Positions 1 to 6,942 of a stretch of DNA of 64,000 bases are shown piece after piece. This stretch comes from Akkermansia muciniphila. GTDB taxonomy: Bacteria; Verrucomicrobiota; Kiritimatiellia; RFP12; JAAYNR01. The notes beneath the pieces were generated by a model. It did no database searches. It had not been told where the DNA came from and worked only from the letters and a program-made list of their open reading frames with translations. The stretch is from positions 1 to 64,000 of the forward strand of contig CAMBQN010000015.1 in the NCBI GenBank assembly GCA_945870025.1, read 5' to 3'. Numbering within the stretch: the stretch's first letter is position 1; every line of letters begins with the position of its first letter. The translations under genes were made by a program, and so were the position numbers.

Positions 1-103
1 CGGCGGGGGGCACCCCCGCAGGGACCCCGGCGCAGCCCGCCATGCCCGCCCGCAGGGCGACGGCGGCGGGCTCCGGAAGGGTTGTCTGGCTCTTGAAGGA
101 CAT
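1..103 (-). CDS. Possible N-terminal fragment of a protein cut by the window edge
   Basis: Reading leftward from an ATG at 103, the minus strand stays open to the window edge. It gives about 34 residues beginning MSFKSQTTLPEP, followed by an Ala/Gly/Pro/Val-rich stretch. I see no convincing ribosome binding site, and GC-rich DNA often stays open by chance. It would lie downstream of the aminopeptidase on the same strand. I do not recognise it and no function is assigned. Confidence 0.25.
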   Translation of the reverse strand, partial: MSFKSQTTLPEPAAVALRAGMAGCAGVPAGVPPA

Positions 104-150
104 GATGCAAACAACGAAAAACGTGTCAAACGGAAATCAGGACTCGACAC

Positions 151-292
151 AGCAATTCTAATTATGACAGCCGCTATCGGGATCCAAATCGGGATCGGGA
201 CCGAAATCGACGAGAAAGCAAGGAATTCGACCCCGATAGCGATAGCGATTTCGATTTCGACTGTACAGATGTGCCACATAATTAGAATTGCT
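151..292. repeat. Palindromic intergenic element with hexamer-periodic core
   Basis: Perfect 16-bp inverted arms, AGCAATTCTAATTATG at 151-166 and its reverse complement at 277-292, enclose a core built from 6-bp units (ATCGGG, ATCCAA, ATCGGG, then GATAGC, GATTTC repeated). The core is itself roughly self-complementary, so a transcript could fold into a long hairpin. AGCAATTCT recurs near 6788, 14683 (inverted), 31968 and 46877. No ORF fits it. Confidence 0.75.
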
Positions 293-372
293 GGTGTGGG
301 AGTGTGTGGGTGAGTGGGTGCAGGGCCTGCGCTCGTCGTAGGCCATCAGGTTGCACAGCTCGACAAGACAGC

Positions 373-470
373 GCGGTCCTCGTCCTCGTCGTCGTCGTCG
401 TCCTCGATTTCACGATTCGAGGACGAGGACCGCTACGCTGAGGACGAGGACGAGGACGATCAAGATGTCT
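373..470. repeat. CTCGTC/GAGGAC simple-sequence hairpin
   Basis: A 16-bp perfect inverted repeat (GCGGTCCTCGTCCTCG at 373-388 and its complement at 418-433) brackets a CGT-trinucleotide run. It is followed by further GAGGAC units to about 460. It lies just beyond the stop codon of the minus-strand aminopeptidase and could act as a transcript-end hairpin, although no T-tract is obvious. Confidence 0.65.
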
Positions 471-516
471 CAATCCTATTTTCCATCCGGCTGCAGGCCG
501 GCTGCATCATCGGCCC

Positions 517-3243
517 TCAAGGATTGGCGGCGCGCGGCGGCTCCGCGCAGGAGAGGTAGTCCGCCAGTCGTCCATGCACCGAGGGCGCCGCTACGGCGGG
601 GATGGCGTCGAGCAGACGGCGGAGGGTGGCGGTCACGCGCGGGCGCAGGTCGTCGGCCAGGGAGGCGGCCTGCTGCAGCGGCGCTATCAGACGCAGGGCC
701 GTGTTTTCATTGACGGCGGCGAGCGTTTCGGTCGTGCGCGCGAGGAAGTCGAGTCCCTCGTCGGTCCAGAGCCGGGCGTTGTTGAGTGAGAAGGGGACGT
801 ACAGGGCACGGGCGATGCCGGGGTGGCTGATGTCGAACGAGGGGCGCGACGCCTCGCGCACGATCTCCGCGCACACATCGGCGTGGGGTGAACGGCCGAG
901 TATCCCGAGCCAGCCGACGTAGCCGGAGAGGATCGGACGCAGTTCGTCACCTGCGGCGGCGACGAGCGGCCGCCGGCGCGGGTGCGAGGAACGGTGGAGG
1001 GCCGAGAGGGCGTTGAGGCGGTCGGAGATGGCGACGGCCGCGGCGGCGTGCGCCTCCAGCGCGGCGTGGGCCTGGGGCGTGTCGGCCGCGACGAGCGGCT
1101 CCATGAGGACGCCTGCCAGAAAACGCCGCTCGATCGCGGACGAGAGGCCGCGCGTGTCGGACAGATCGGGCGCATGACGGGTGTCGGTGGCGGCAAAAAG
1201 GCCGAACACGGCGTCGCCCGCATGACGCGCGACGGCGCGCAGGAGGATGCGGCGGGCTTGCCAGCATTCGCGGACATAGCGGAGGTTGCGGCGGTCGAGC
1301 GGCTGTTCGTCGATCTGGAGGAGATACCCCTTGAGGCCGTCGGGGAGCGTCAGGTCCTGCAGCACGTCCGCAACGAGATCGAGCCAGTCCGCCGAGACGG
1401 CCGATTCGAGCGACGCCGGATCGGCGCCGGCCAGTAGAGCGTCGAGAATCACGCTGCGTTCGCGGTCGGTCAGCGTGCGCATCGCTTCGACCCGGTTGAA
1501 GGTGTCGGCATCGTGCCGGACTTGCAGCCGCCGCTGATCGGGCGTCGCCGAACGGTCCTCGCACGTTCCATAGAACGAGGCACTGCGGTTGAGCGAGACA
1601 AATGCGGGAGCGGGAACATCCGCAAACGTAAACGTCTGTTCGGGGCTGTCCAGAACGAGCGTGCGGGAGGTGCCCGGAATATCGTGGCCGTCGGCGCCGA
1701 CGGCCGCGCAGACGACAGGGACGATGAAGGGGGCGCCCGCGCCGGTGCGGGTCTGGCGAAGGGTGAGGATGAGCCGGCGCGCGGGGGCGTCGTAGCGATA
1801 ATCGGCGGTGACGCGCGGATAGCCCGCCGATTCGAGCCAGGGGCCGCGGAACGCCACGAGGCTGCGGCCGGAGGCCTCCTCGAAACAGGCGAGAAACTGG
1901 TCGGTGTTGGCATTGGCGCCGGTGTGGCGGCCAAAGTAGAGGCGGACGCCGCGATCAAAGACCTCCCGGCCCAGGAACAGCCGGAGCATGGCGACCACCT
2001 CGGGCGCCTTGACGTAGGTCAGACCGTCAACCAGCTCGTCGGGGTGGTTGAAACCGTCGCGCACGATGCGGCCGAAGACGCCGCCATCCTCGGTGGCGAG
2101 CGGGCCGATGCCGGGCGCGCGGATGGCGTCAACCTCCCGCAGGCGGAGAAAGGCGGGGTTGAACACGGAACGAAGATAGGTCCGTTCGACGTCGACGGTG
2201 AACGCCTCGTTGAGCCACATATCGAAGGGCGACTCCATGGTGACGTCCGACCCGCATTCGTTGTGCTCGTACTCATGGACGATCACGCCGTGGGCGTAGA
2301 TCAGGCGGGCGTCGGAGGTGTAGCGGTCGATCAGGGCCGCCTCGGTGATGATCGTGGTGTTGCCGACATTCTCCATCCCGCCGAAGTTGGACTTCTCCAT
2401 GCAGATGGTGCGGTAGGTGTCGTAGCGGTAGGCATAGGCGCGGGCCTGGCGCTGCCAGAGAACGGAATCCTTGAGGATGGCGAGGGGGATGCGGGCGTCG
2501 GCGGCGCGGCCGGGCGGGACGAGGTATTCGAGCGTGACGGTCTTTTGCGCGAGGCCGGTGGAGGCGGGGAGGGTCAGCGTGTCGCGCAGCACGTCCCAGG
2601 TGCCGGCGCAGGCGATGAAGAGATAGGGCGCCATCGGCGCGGGGTTGATGTAGGTGATGCGCTGGCGCGAGGGGTCGCCGGGGAGCGGGACCGGGCGTCC
2701 GTCGGGGTTGACCGAGCGGTCCACATCGCCATTGGAGATGAGGTGTGTGTAGCGGGCGTCGCCTTCGAGCGTCGTGCGATAGGTGCATTTGGCGGTGCAA
2801 TCGTCAATGACGGGCAGAATGCGCTGGAAGCCCCACTGCTGACACTGGGACATGTACTGCTGCGGCGCGCCGGGCGGGGTGACGTCGCGATAGATCCCGT
2901 CGAGAACCGTGTTGGAGGGAATGCACCGGGAGCGGGTGTGGATGAGACACGTCTCGCCGGGGGCAAGCGGGCGGGGGAGGGAGACGGCGAGGGTGCGGGC
3001 ATCGGCATCGACGCGAAAAGGCGCGGGCGTGAGAGCGCCGGACGCGTCGACGGCGGCAAAGACCTCCCGGATGTCGAGGTCGTGGGCATTGAAGACGATT
3101 TCGGCGACCGGCTCGCGGGCGGTCAGTCGCAGCCGGGCCTCGCCGTCGACATGGGTCTCAAAAAATGAAAGCGTGATATCCAGGTGCTCAAGCTGCACCG
3201 GTGGACGGCGAAACGCGGATTTCAGAAAACGGTAGGTGCCCAT
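517..3243 (-). CDS. M1 family aminopeptidase (PepN/alanyl aminopeptidase-like)
   Basis: A zinc metallopeptidase of 908 residues that removes N-terminal amino acids from peptides. The exopeptidase motif GGMEN lies near residue 286 and the zinc motif HEYEH near 322, followed 18 residues later by the third zinc ligand Glu (in WLNEAF), which is the M1 pattern HExxH-x18-E. The N-terminal beta-rich domain precedes the catalytic domain, and the remaining half is the helical C-terminal region expected of the PepN branch. The length is typical. No signal peptide is visible, so it is probably cytoplasmic. The ATG at 3243 has GGAG seven bases upstream. The upstream region carries a 12-copy heptamer array at 3274-3357. 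Confidence 0.93.
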   Translation of the reverse strand: MGTYRFLKSAFRRPPVQLEHLDITLSFFETHVDGEARLRLTAREPVAEIVFNAHDLDIREVFAAVDASGALTPAPFRVDADARTLAVSLPRPLAPGETCLIHTRSRCIPSNTVLDGIYRDVTPPGAPQQYMSQCQQWGFQRILPVIDDCTAKCTYRTTLEGDARYTHLISNGDVDRSVNPDGRPVPLPGDPSRQRITYINPAPMAPYLFIACAGTWDVLRDTLTLPASTGLAQKTVTLEYLVPPGRAADARIPLAILKDSVLWQRQARAYAYRYDTYRTICMEKSNFGGMENVGNTTIITEAALIDRYTSDARLIYAHGVIVHEYEHNECGSDVTMESPFDMWLNEAFTVDVERTYLRSVFNPAFLRLREVDAIRAPGIGPLATEDGGVFGRIVRDGFNHPDELVDGLTYVKAPEVVAMLRLFLGREVFDRGVRLYFGRHTGANANTDQFLACFEEASGRSLVAFRGPWLESAGYPRVTADYRYDAPARRLILTLRQTRTGAGAPFIVPVVCAAVGADGHDIPGTSRTLVLDSPEQTFTFADVPAPAFVSLNRSASFYGTCEDRSATPDQRRLQVRHDADTFNRVEAMRTLTDRERSVILDALLAGADPASLESAVSADWLDLVADVLQDLTLPDGLKGYLLQIDEQPLDRRNLRYVRECWQARRILLRAVARHAGDAVFGLFAATDTRHAPDLSDTRGLSSAIERRFLAGVLMEPLVAADTPQAHAALEAHAAAAVAISDRLNALSALHRSSHPRRRPLVAAAGDELRPILSGYVGWLGILGRSPHADVCAEIVREASRPSFDISHPGIARALYVPFSLNNARLWTDEGLDFLARTTETLAAVNENTALRLIAPLQQAASLADDLRPRVTATLRRLLDAIPAVAAPSVHGRLADYLSCAEPPRAANP

Positions 3244-3273
3244 AGAATCTCCAAATGAGAAGGGTCAATGCGC

Positions 3274-3357
3274 AGTGTTCGGTGTTCAGTTTGCAGTGTT
3301 CAGTGTTTAGTGTTCGGTGTTCAGTGTTCAGTGTTCGGTGTTCAGTTTGCAGTATTC
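3274..3357. repeat. Twelve-unit 7-bp tandem repeat (AGTGTTC family)
   Basis: Twelve consecutive heptamers with no slippage: AGTGTTC, GGTGTTC, AGTTTGC, AGTGTTC, AGTGTTT, AGTGTTC, GGTGTTC, AGTGTTC, AGTGTTC, GGTGTTC, AGTTTGC, AGTATTC. The array starts 31 bp upstream of the minus-strand aminopeptidase start, so it sits in that gene's promoter or leader. It resembles the short tandemly repeated repetitive sequences known from cyanobacteria and other bacteria; no coding role is apparent. Confidence 0.85.
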
Positions 3358-3443
3358 AGACTCCTGCTTCCTTAGACAGGTTCTCAGGGTAGCGAGAATG
3401 ACGGCCTGCGGTCAAGTTCATTACCCATGGGCATCATGGGCGC

Positions 3444-3637
3444 ATGGCAGTTCTGATGAGGGTTATTCCTTCCTCGTAATCATAATCGTAATCGTAATCT
3501 TAATCCTCCAACCCTCGCCGATCCGAGTCGTAGACGGCTCCCTGCTCATGCACACGATCAGGGGATGTGCTGCGGATCAATCCGAGCAAAGGATAACGAT
3601 TATGATTACGAATCAACGACCTCATCTGAACTGCCAT
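3444..3637. mobile_element. Nested inverted-repeat element, MITE-like
   Basis: Outer arms of 18 bp (ATGGCAGTTCTGATGAGG at 3444-3461 against 3620-3637, one mismatch) enclose a second perfect 15-bp pair (CGTAATCATAATCGT at 3475-3489 and 3596-3610). The inner left arm continues as CGTAAT hexamers. At 194 bp and with no ORF it could be a non-autonomous transposable element or a large hairpin repeat. I could not identify a clear target duplication or a second copy here. Confidence 0.55.
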
Positions 3638-3871
3638 CCGGCTTTCCAAATAAAAACAAACTGCGCAGCTTTGCCGGATTCCCGGCTTGGCGCGGAATTA
3701 TGTAATTAGAAATCAGGAAATCAGGAAGGGAGCAATTTGGTTTGATCCATAGCAAAGATCATGGTACGGTAACTCATTAACTATTAACACAGTTGTTGAT
3801 TTTTAGCCGGTGTGAAAGCGGGTTCTCTGAACCGCTAATTTTGATCCTCTTTCAGAGGTTTGGCCGAGACG

Positions 3872-4552
3872 ATGAAAACGAAAACGAACTATGCTGGGCA
3901 TGACACGGCCTACAAACGACGCCGGGCAGAGGGCAAGGTCGGATGGGATGAGACACCGCAAGCCTATGCAGAAAGGGAGGCGGGTCTGATCAAACTTCTC
4001 GGCCAAGGTTATGCCCCATGTTCGGGTATGTTTCTTGAACTCGGTTGCGGTGCCGGTAACATCTCAATCTGGTTTGCTCAACACGGTTTTGAAGTCACCG
4101 GAGTAGATATTTCTGAGACTGCCATTCTCTGGGCACGTGAACGCGCTCAGAGTGCCGGAGTCAAAGCACAGTTCATGCTTGGCAATGTTCTTGAGTTGAA
4201 CGGCGTCCTTTCAGATGCGTCCATTGATTTTGTTCTGGATGGGCATTGTTTGCACTGCATCATCGGCGAAGATCGTAAGACGTTCCTCCAGACCGCATGG
4301 CGTTTCGCGAAATCCGGAGGTTTCTTTCTTGTTGACACAATGTGTGGCCCTGTCGAATCAGGGTCGGTTGACGGATATGATCCGGCATCGTGTTGCACAA
4401 TGATTCAAGGACTTCCAACCCGCTATTTTGGAAGCCCAGACCAGATTCAAAAGGAGATATGTGACGCCGGTTTCGATGTGTTGGACGTTTCGATTGAACG
4501 CAACAAGTCTCACGGGAACATGATGATTCAAGCAAGAATGAGACCAACATGA
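3872..4552 (+). CDS. Class I SAM-dependent methyltransferase
   Basis: A small soluble methyltransferase of about 226 residues with a Rossmann fold. Motif I is FLELGCGAGNISIWFA, motif II is VTGVDIS, and the post-motif acidic segment is LSDASIDFVLDGHCLHCI. The substrate is not evident; the fold group includes small-molecule and thiol-type methyltransferases. TTG at 3860 and ATG at 3872 are alternative starts. The AGAGG at 3854-3858 is too close to the first and rather far from the second, so the start is uncertain. GC content looks lower than in neighbouring genes and the gene sits among repeats, which fits acquired DNA, but that is inference. Confidence 0.8.
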   Translation: MKTKTNYAGHDTAYKRRRAEGKVGWDETPQAYAEREAGLIKLLGQGYAPCSGMFLELGCGAGNISIWFAQHGFEVTGVDISETAILWARERAQSAGVKAQFMLGNVLELNGVLSDASIDFVLDGHCLHCIIGEDRKTFLQTAWRFAKSGGFFLVDTMCGPVESGSVDGYDPASCCTMIQGLPTRYFGSPDQIQKEICDAGFDVLDVSIERNKSHGNMMIQARMRPT

Positions 4553-4620
4553 TGCCTGAAAACTAGCTCGCAAAGCTCGCAGTTTCAGGCGTGACGTTCG
4601 GCAACGGAAAGGAGATCAAA

Positions 4621-4887
4621 ATGAAAATGAGCAAAGCAATCGGAATGGGGTCAGCCATCGGTGGCGTTGCTTCCTTCGGCGTGCTCTTCCTGTGCGGATC
4701 ACCTCTTGCATCGGATTCGCTTCTGCCTCTCGCATACGTGCCGACGAAGATATGCATGTGGCTGGCGGATGTTTGTTTTGGTGGAGGCGAGGGCGGGATG
4801 ATTTTCATACTTCCGGTCTGGCTGGCCTGTGGTGCAGTGGTGGGCGGCGCAACGGGTTCAATTGTCGCCGGGTTTTCAAGACTCTGA
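4621..4887 (+). CDS. Small membrane protein of unknown function
   Basis: An 88-residue protein starting at ATG 4621, preceded by a strong AAAGGAG ribosome binding site. Two hydrophobic stretches (AIGMGSAIGGVASFGVLFLC and a second near FILPVWLACGAVVGGA) separated by a Gly-rich segment suggest two membrane helices with glycine-zipper character. It lies 68 bp after the methyltransferase and could be cotranscribed with it. I do not recognise a family. Confidence 0.6.
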   Translation: MKMSKAIGMGSAIGGVASFGVLFLCGSPLASDSLLPLAYVPTKICMWLADVCFGGGEGGMIFILPVWLACGAVVGGATGSIVAGFSRL

Positions 4888-4992
4888 GGCAAACGAAGCG
4901 AACCAGTGGCGAAACCGTACGTCGCTTGTGCAAGCGTAGGGTTCAGGGTTCGGGGTTCGGTCGGGCCATCGGCCTGCGGCCGGATGGAAACG

Positions 4993-5050
4993 GAGACCGG
5001 GATTATCGGGATCGAAATCGAAATCGGGACCGGTCTCGATTCCGATACGA
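4993..5050. repeat. Hexamer-periodic palindrome (ATCGGG/ATCGAA units)
   Basis: A 58-bp tract of ATCGGG, ATCGAA, ATCGAA, ATCGGG-type hexamers whose ends, GAGACCGG at 4993-5000 and CCGGTCTC at 5030-5037, are complementary. It matches the core style of the element at 151-292. It is intergenic and non-coding. Confidence 0.65.
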
Positions 5051-5066
5051 ATGGATGGCATTCGCT

Positions 5067-5139
5067 CCACGATCAAATCCTCACGATAATCCGCATGATC
5101 TCGCTCTCTCAACTGCCGCCTCTCTGGCTAACCGATTAC
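5067..5139. repeat. Dispersed repeat, copy 1 (next to a MITE)
   Basis: This stretch closely matches the reverse complement of 56530-56607, including CCACGATCAAATC, CACGATAATC, CGCATGATCTCG and GGCTAACCGATTAC. Both copies sit immediately beside a 208-bp MITE, inserted at slightly different points. A shorter related piece (TGGCTAAACCGATTAC) is at 16726-16742. Confidence 0.75.
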
Positions 5140-5148
5140 CCGCAAAAC

Positions 5149-5356
5149 GGGCGCATCCCCGTTTCACTGACCTGCGATCGCCCGCCGCTACCGCACCGGT
5201 CGGCGCGTGATCGGGATCTACGAGACCGCTCACGCCGTCTGCGCGGTCCGATACGTCCCGCGCCACCGCTGCCGCGTCGGCCGGGGCGCTAGCCCACGTC
5301 ACAGGGCTGTCCACAGGATCGCCCGCTTGACAGGTCAGTGACACGGGGATGCGCCC
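5149..5356. mobile_element. 208-bp MITE, copy 1, with 9-bp target duplication
   Basis: A non-autonomous element with 26-bp terminal inverted repeats beginning GGGCGCATCCCCGT and ending with the complement (one internal mismatch). It is flanked by the 9-bp direct repeat CCGCAAAAC at 5140-5148 and 5357-5365, a target-site duplication. The interior has no convincing ORF. An inverted copy of identical length is at 56318-56525. No matching transposase is in the window, so mobility would depend on one encoded elsewhere. Confidence 0.88.
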
Positions 5357-5365
5357 CCGCAAAAC

Positions 5366-5541
5366 GGAGTTCACGGTTGACAATCCAGTCGGGGAAGGGT
5401 ACTTTGCTCGAAGTCAAAGGAGCGCGCGAATCACGCGGATGGAAGTACAGACGGACACGGACCATGTTGGACACCCACAGACACATACGGATGCTGCCGG
5501 AGCAGGTGGCGAACAAGATCGCGGCGGGCGAGGTGGTGGAG
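5366..5541 (+). repeat. Direct repeat A: duplicated mutL promoter and first 26 codons
   Basis: 176 bp matching 14699-14874 with five mismatches (5388, 5391, 5434, 5449, 5502). It contains the promoter, the leader and the ATG of mutL through codon 26 (ending GEVVE). Identity stops abruptly at both edges. The two copies bracket the entire peptide-modification island, so homologous recombination between them would delete it and leave one intact mutL. Confidence 0.93.
5377..5405 (+). promoter_or_regulatory. Sigma-70-type promoter (duplicated mutL promoter)
   Basis: TTGACA at 5377-5382 and TACTTT at 5400-5405 are separated by 17 bp. The same arrangement precedes intact mutL at 14710-14738. Here it should drive the chimeric nucleotidyltransferase gene. 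Confidence 0.65.
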
Positions 5542-6768
5542 GCGGACGCCATCACGGGGTTGTTGCGTGTCCTGCGGGCGGTGGTGAATCAGACGTGCCT
5601 GGAAGGCCCTCCCGTGTCGTGGCCCGATGTGTGGCGGGAGGCCTGCCGACACCACCTGGATGCGTATCTGTTTGCCGCCGTGCTGGAGTGGCCGGCGGCA
5701 CAACGGCCACCCCAGGCATGGATCGAACAGGCGAAATCGCTGTTCCTGTCAAGGGCCGCTGCGGCCGTGCGCATTCACTGTCAACTGGCTGACGTTCTGG
5801 GCGCTTTGCGGGGTGCGGGTGTGGCGGCGGTGCCCATCAAGGGCGCCTGGCTTGCCGAGCATGTTTATGCCGATATCGTTCAGCGTCCGATGCACGACAT
5901 TGACCTGCTGGTGCATCCGGCGGATGCGCCGCGTGCCGGCGACGTGCTCTGCCGTTTGGGCTATCGCGGGAACGAGCAGATTACGCCTGGAGGCTGGGGG
6001 AAGGATCAGCAGTTTCGGCATCCGGAAGGGCGTGTGGCGGTCGAACTGCATTGGCAGGTGGGCGCCCCGGATAACGACCTGTTGTCCGTGCCGGATACGG
6101 AGCGTATCCTGGGGCTGGCGGTGCGGGGCGTCGTCGCTGGCGTTGAGATGCCTGTCTTGTCCCTCGCCACCCACGTGGTCTATCTGATTTACCACATCTT
6201 GGCGCATCATTGGCGTTTCCCCGCGCGTGCTCATCTGGATCTGGTGCTTTTGGGCCGCAGGCACGCTTCGACCCTCACGGTTGAGGCTCTGGAGGCGGAG
6301 GCGCGCGTCTGGGGGTTGGGGGTCCGGGCTCCCTTTGTGTGGCGGGTTGCGCACGACCTGTGTGGCTGTGAGCCGCCAGCGTCTTTGACCGGTTGGGCGC
6401 CTCAGGATGCCGCCTGGATGGTGCGTGAAAGGGCGGCGGCGCTCGCCGTTGCGATGCCGAGAACCTCGTGGCGTGTTCCCATGTCGGCATTGCTGTGCGA
6501 CTATCAGCGCGCATCCGGAGTGAAGCGATTTGTCCTGGGGATGCGGGCTGTCTTGTTGCCTGCAGCGAATCTGCGTCATGCCTACCCGCGGGCGACGCGT
6601 TGGGGGGGGTGGCTGGGAGGGTGCGCCGCACGGCTCGCGGATCTCATCGGCCGCCGTTCACGCGATCTTCTGCCGGGATGCCGCAAACGGGAGGATATGG
6701 TTGACGCCGTGGATGATATGGCGGCCCGACTGGCCCTTGATCGGCGGTTGAAGGACCTGGAGGGATGA
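5464..6768 (+). CDS. NTP_transf_5-type nucleotidyltransferase with a MutL-derived N-terminus
   Basis: A 434-residue protein. Residues 1-26, ending MLPEQVANKIAAGEVVE, are the start of MutL, fused in frame to a nucleotidyltransferase of the NTP_transf_5 (PF14907-like) family. Family marks are PIKGAWLAEHVYADIVQRPM followed by HDIDLLVHP, whose paired Asp residues bind the metal in the nucleotidyltransferase fold, and later VELHWQ. Relatives occur in lasso-peptide clusters (paeninodin and pseudomycoidin types), where the enzyme elaborates a phosphate placed on the peptide by an HprK-like kinase; such a kinase is encoded at 11856. The ATG at 5464 is the duplicated mutL start; an upstream in-frame GTG at 5338 is less likely because it lies before the promoter. 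The MutL part lacks the ATPase Glu and should be inert. Confidence 0.82.
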   Translation: MLDTHRHIRMLPEQVANKIAAGEVVEADAITGLLRVLRAVVNQTCLEGPPVSWPDVWREACRHHLDAYLFAAVLEWPAAQRPPQAWIEQAKSLFLSRAAAAVRIHCQLADVLGALRGAGVAAVPIKGAWLAEHVYADIVQRPMHDIDLLVHPADAPRAGDVLCRLGYRGNEQITPGGWGKDQQFRHPEGRVAVELHWQVGAPDNDLLSVPDTERILGLAVRGVVAGVEMPVLSLATHVVYLIYHILAHHWRFPARAHLDLVLLGRRHASTLTVEALEAEARVWGLGVRAPFVWRVAHDLCGCEPPASLTGWAPQDAAWMVRERAAALAVAMPRTSWRVPMSALLCDYQRASGVKRFVLGMRAVLLPAANLRHAYPRATRWGGWLGGCAARLADLIGRRSRDLLPGCRKREDMVDAVDDMAARLALDRRLKDLEG

Positions 6769-6784
6769 GGTGAGGCACCCGAAA

Positions 6785-6812
6785 ACAGCAATTCTCAATT
6801 TGAGCGCATCCG
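6785..6812. repeat. 28-bp dispersed repeat with AGCAATTCT motif
   Basis: ACAGCAATTCTCAATTTG plus GAGCGCATCCG is identical to 31965-31992. It sits 17 bp after the nucleotidyltransferase stop codon and shares AGCAATTCT with the elements at 151, 14683 and 46877. It is non-coding. Confidence 0.75.
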
Positions 6813-6890
6813 TACAGTCAAAATCTCCGAAAAATCCTGTGGACTTTTTTTCATAAAACTGTGAAAATTAATTCACTTTTTCGTTTTGGT

Positions 6891-6930
6891 CAAGCCAACG
6901 CAAGCCAACGCAAGCCAACGCAAGCCAACG
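6891..6930 (+). repeat. Four perfect 10-bp tandem repeats in a 5' leader
   Basis: CAAGCCAACG is repeated four times without error at 6891, 6901, 6911 and 6921. The Shine-Dalgarno sequence GGAGG of the next gene follows at once. Copy-number change would alter leader length next to the ribosome binding site, or promoter spacing, without touching the reading frame. Confidence 0.85.
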
Positions 6931-6942
6931 GAGGATTGGACT

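Noticed and set aside
1513-3168. 551-codon open frame on the plus strand
   Set aside because: It is antisense to the M1 aminopeptidase, rich in Gly/Ala/Asp/Arg with no domain, and explained by high third-position GC.
3274-3357. Possible CRISPR array
   Set aside because: The 7-bp units are contiguous with no spacers, so it is a tandem repeat. No cas genes are present in the window.
5338-5463. Upstream extension of the nucleotidyltransferase from GTG 5338
   Set aside because: It would begin inside the MITE end and run through the promoter; the duplicated mutL ATG at 5464 is the sensible start.
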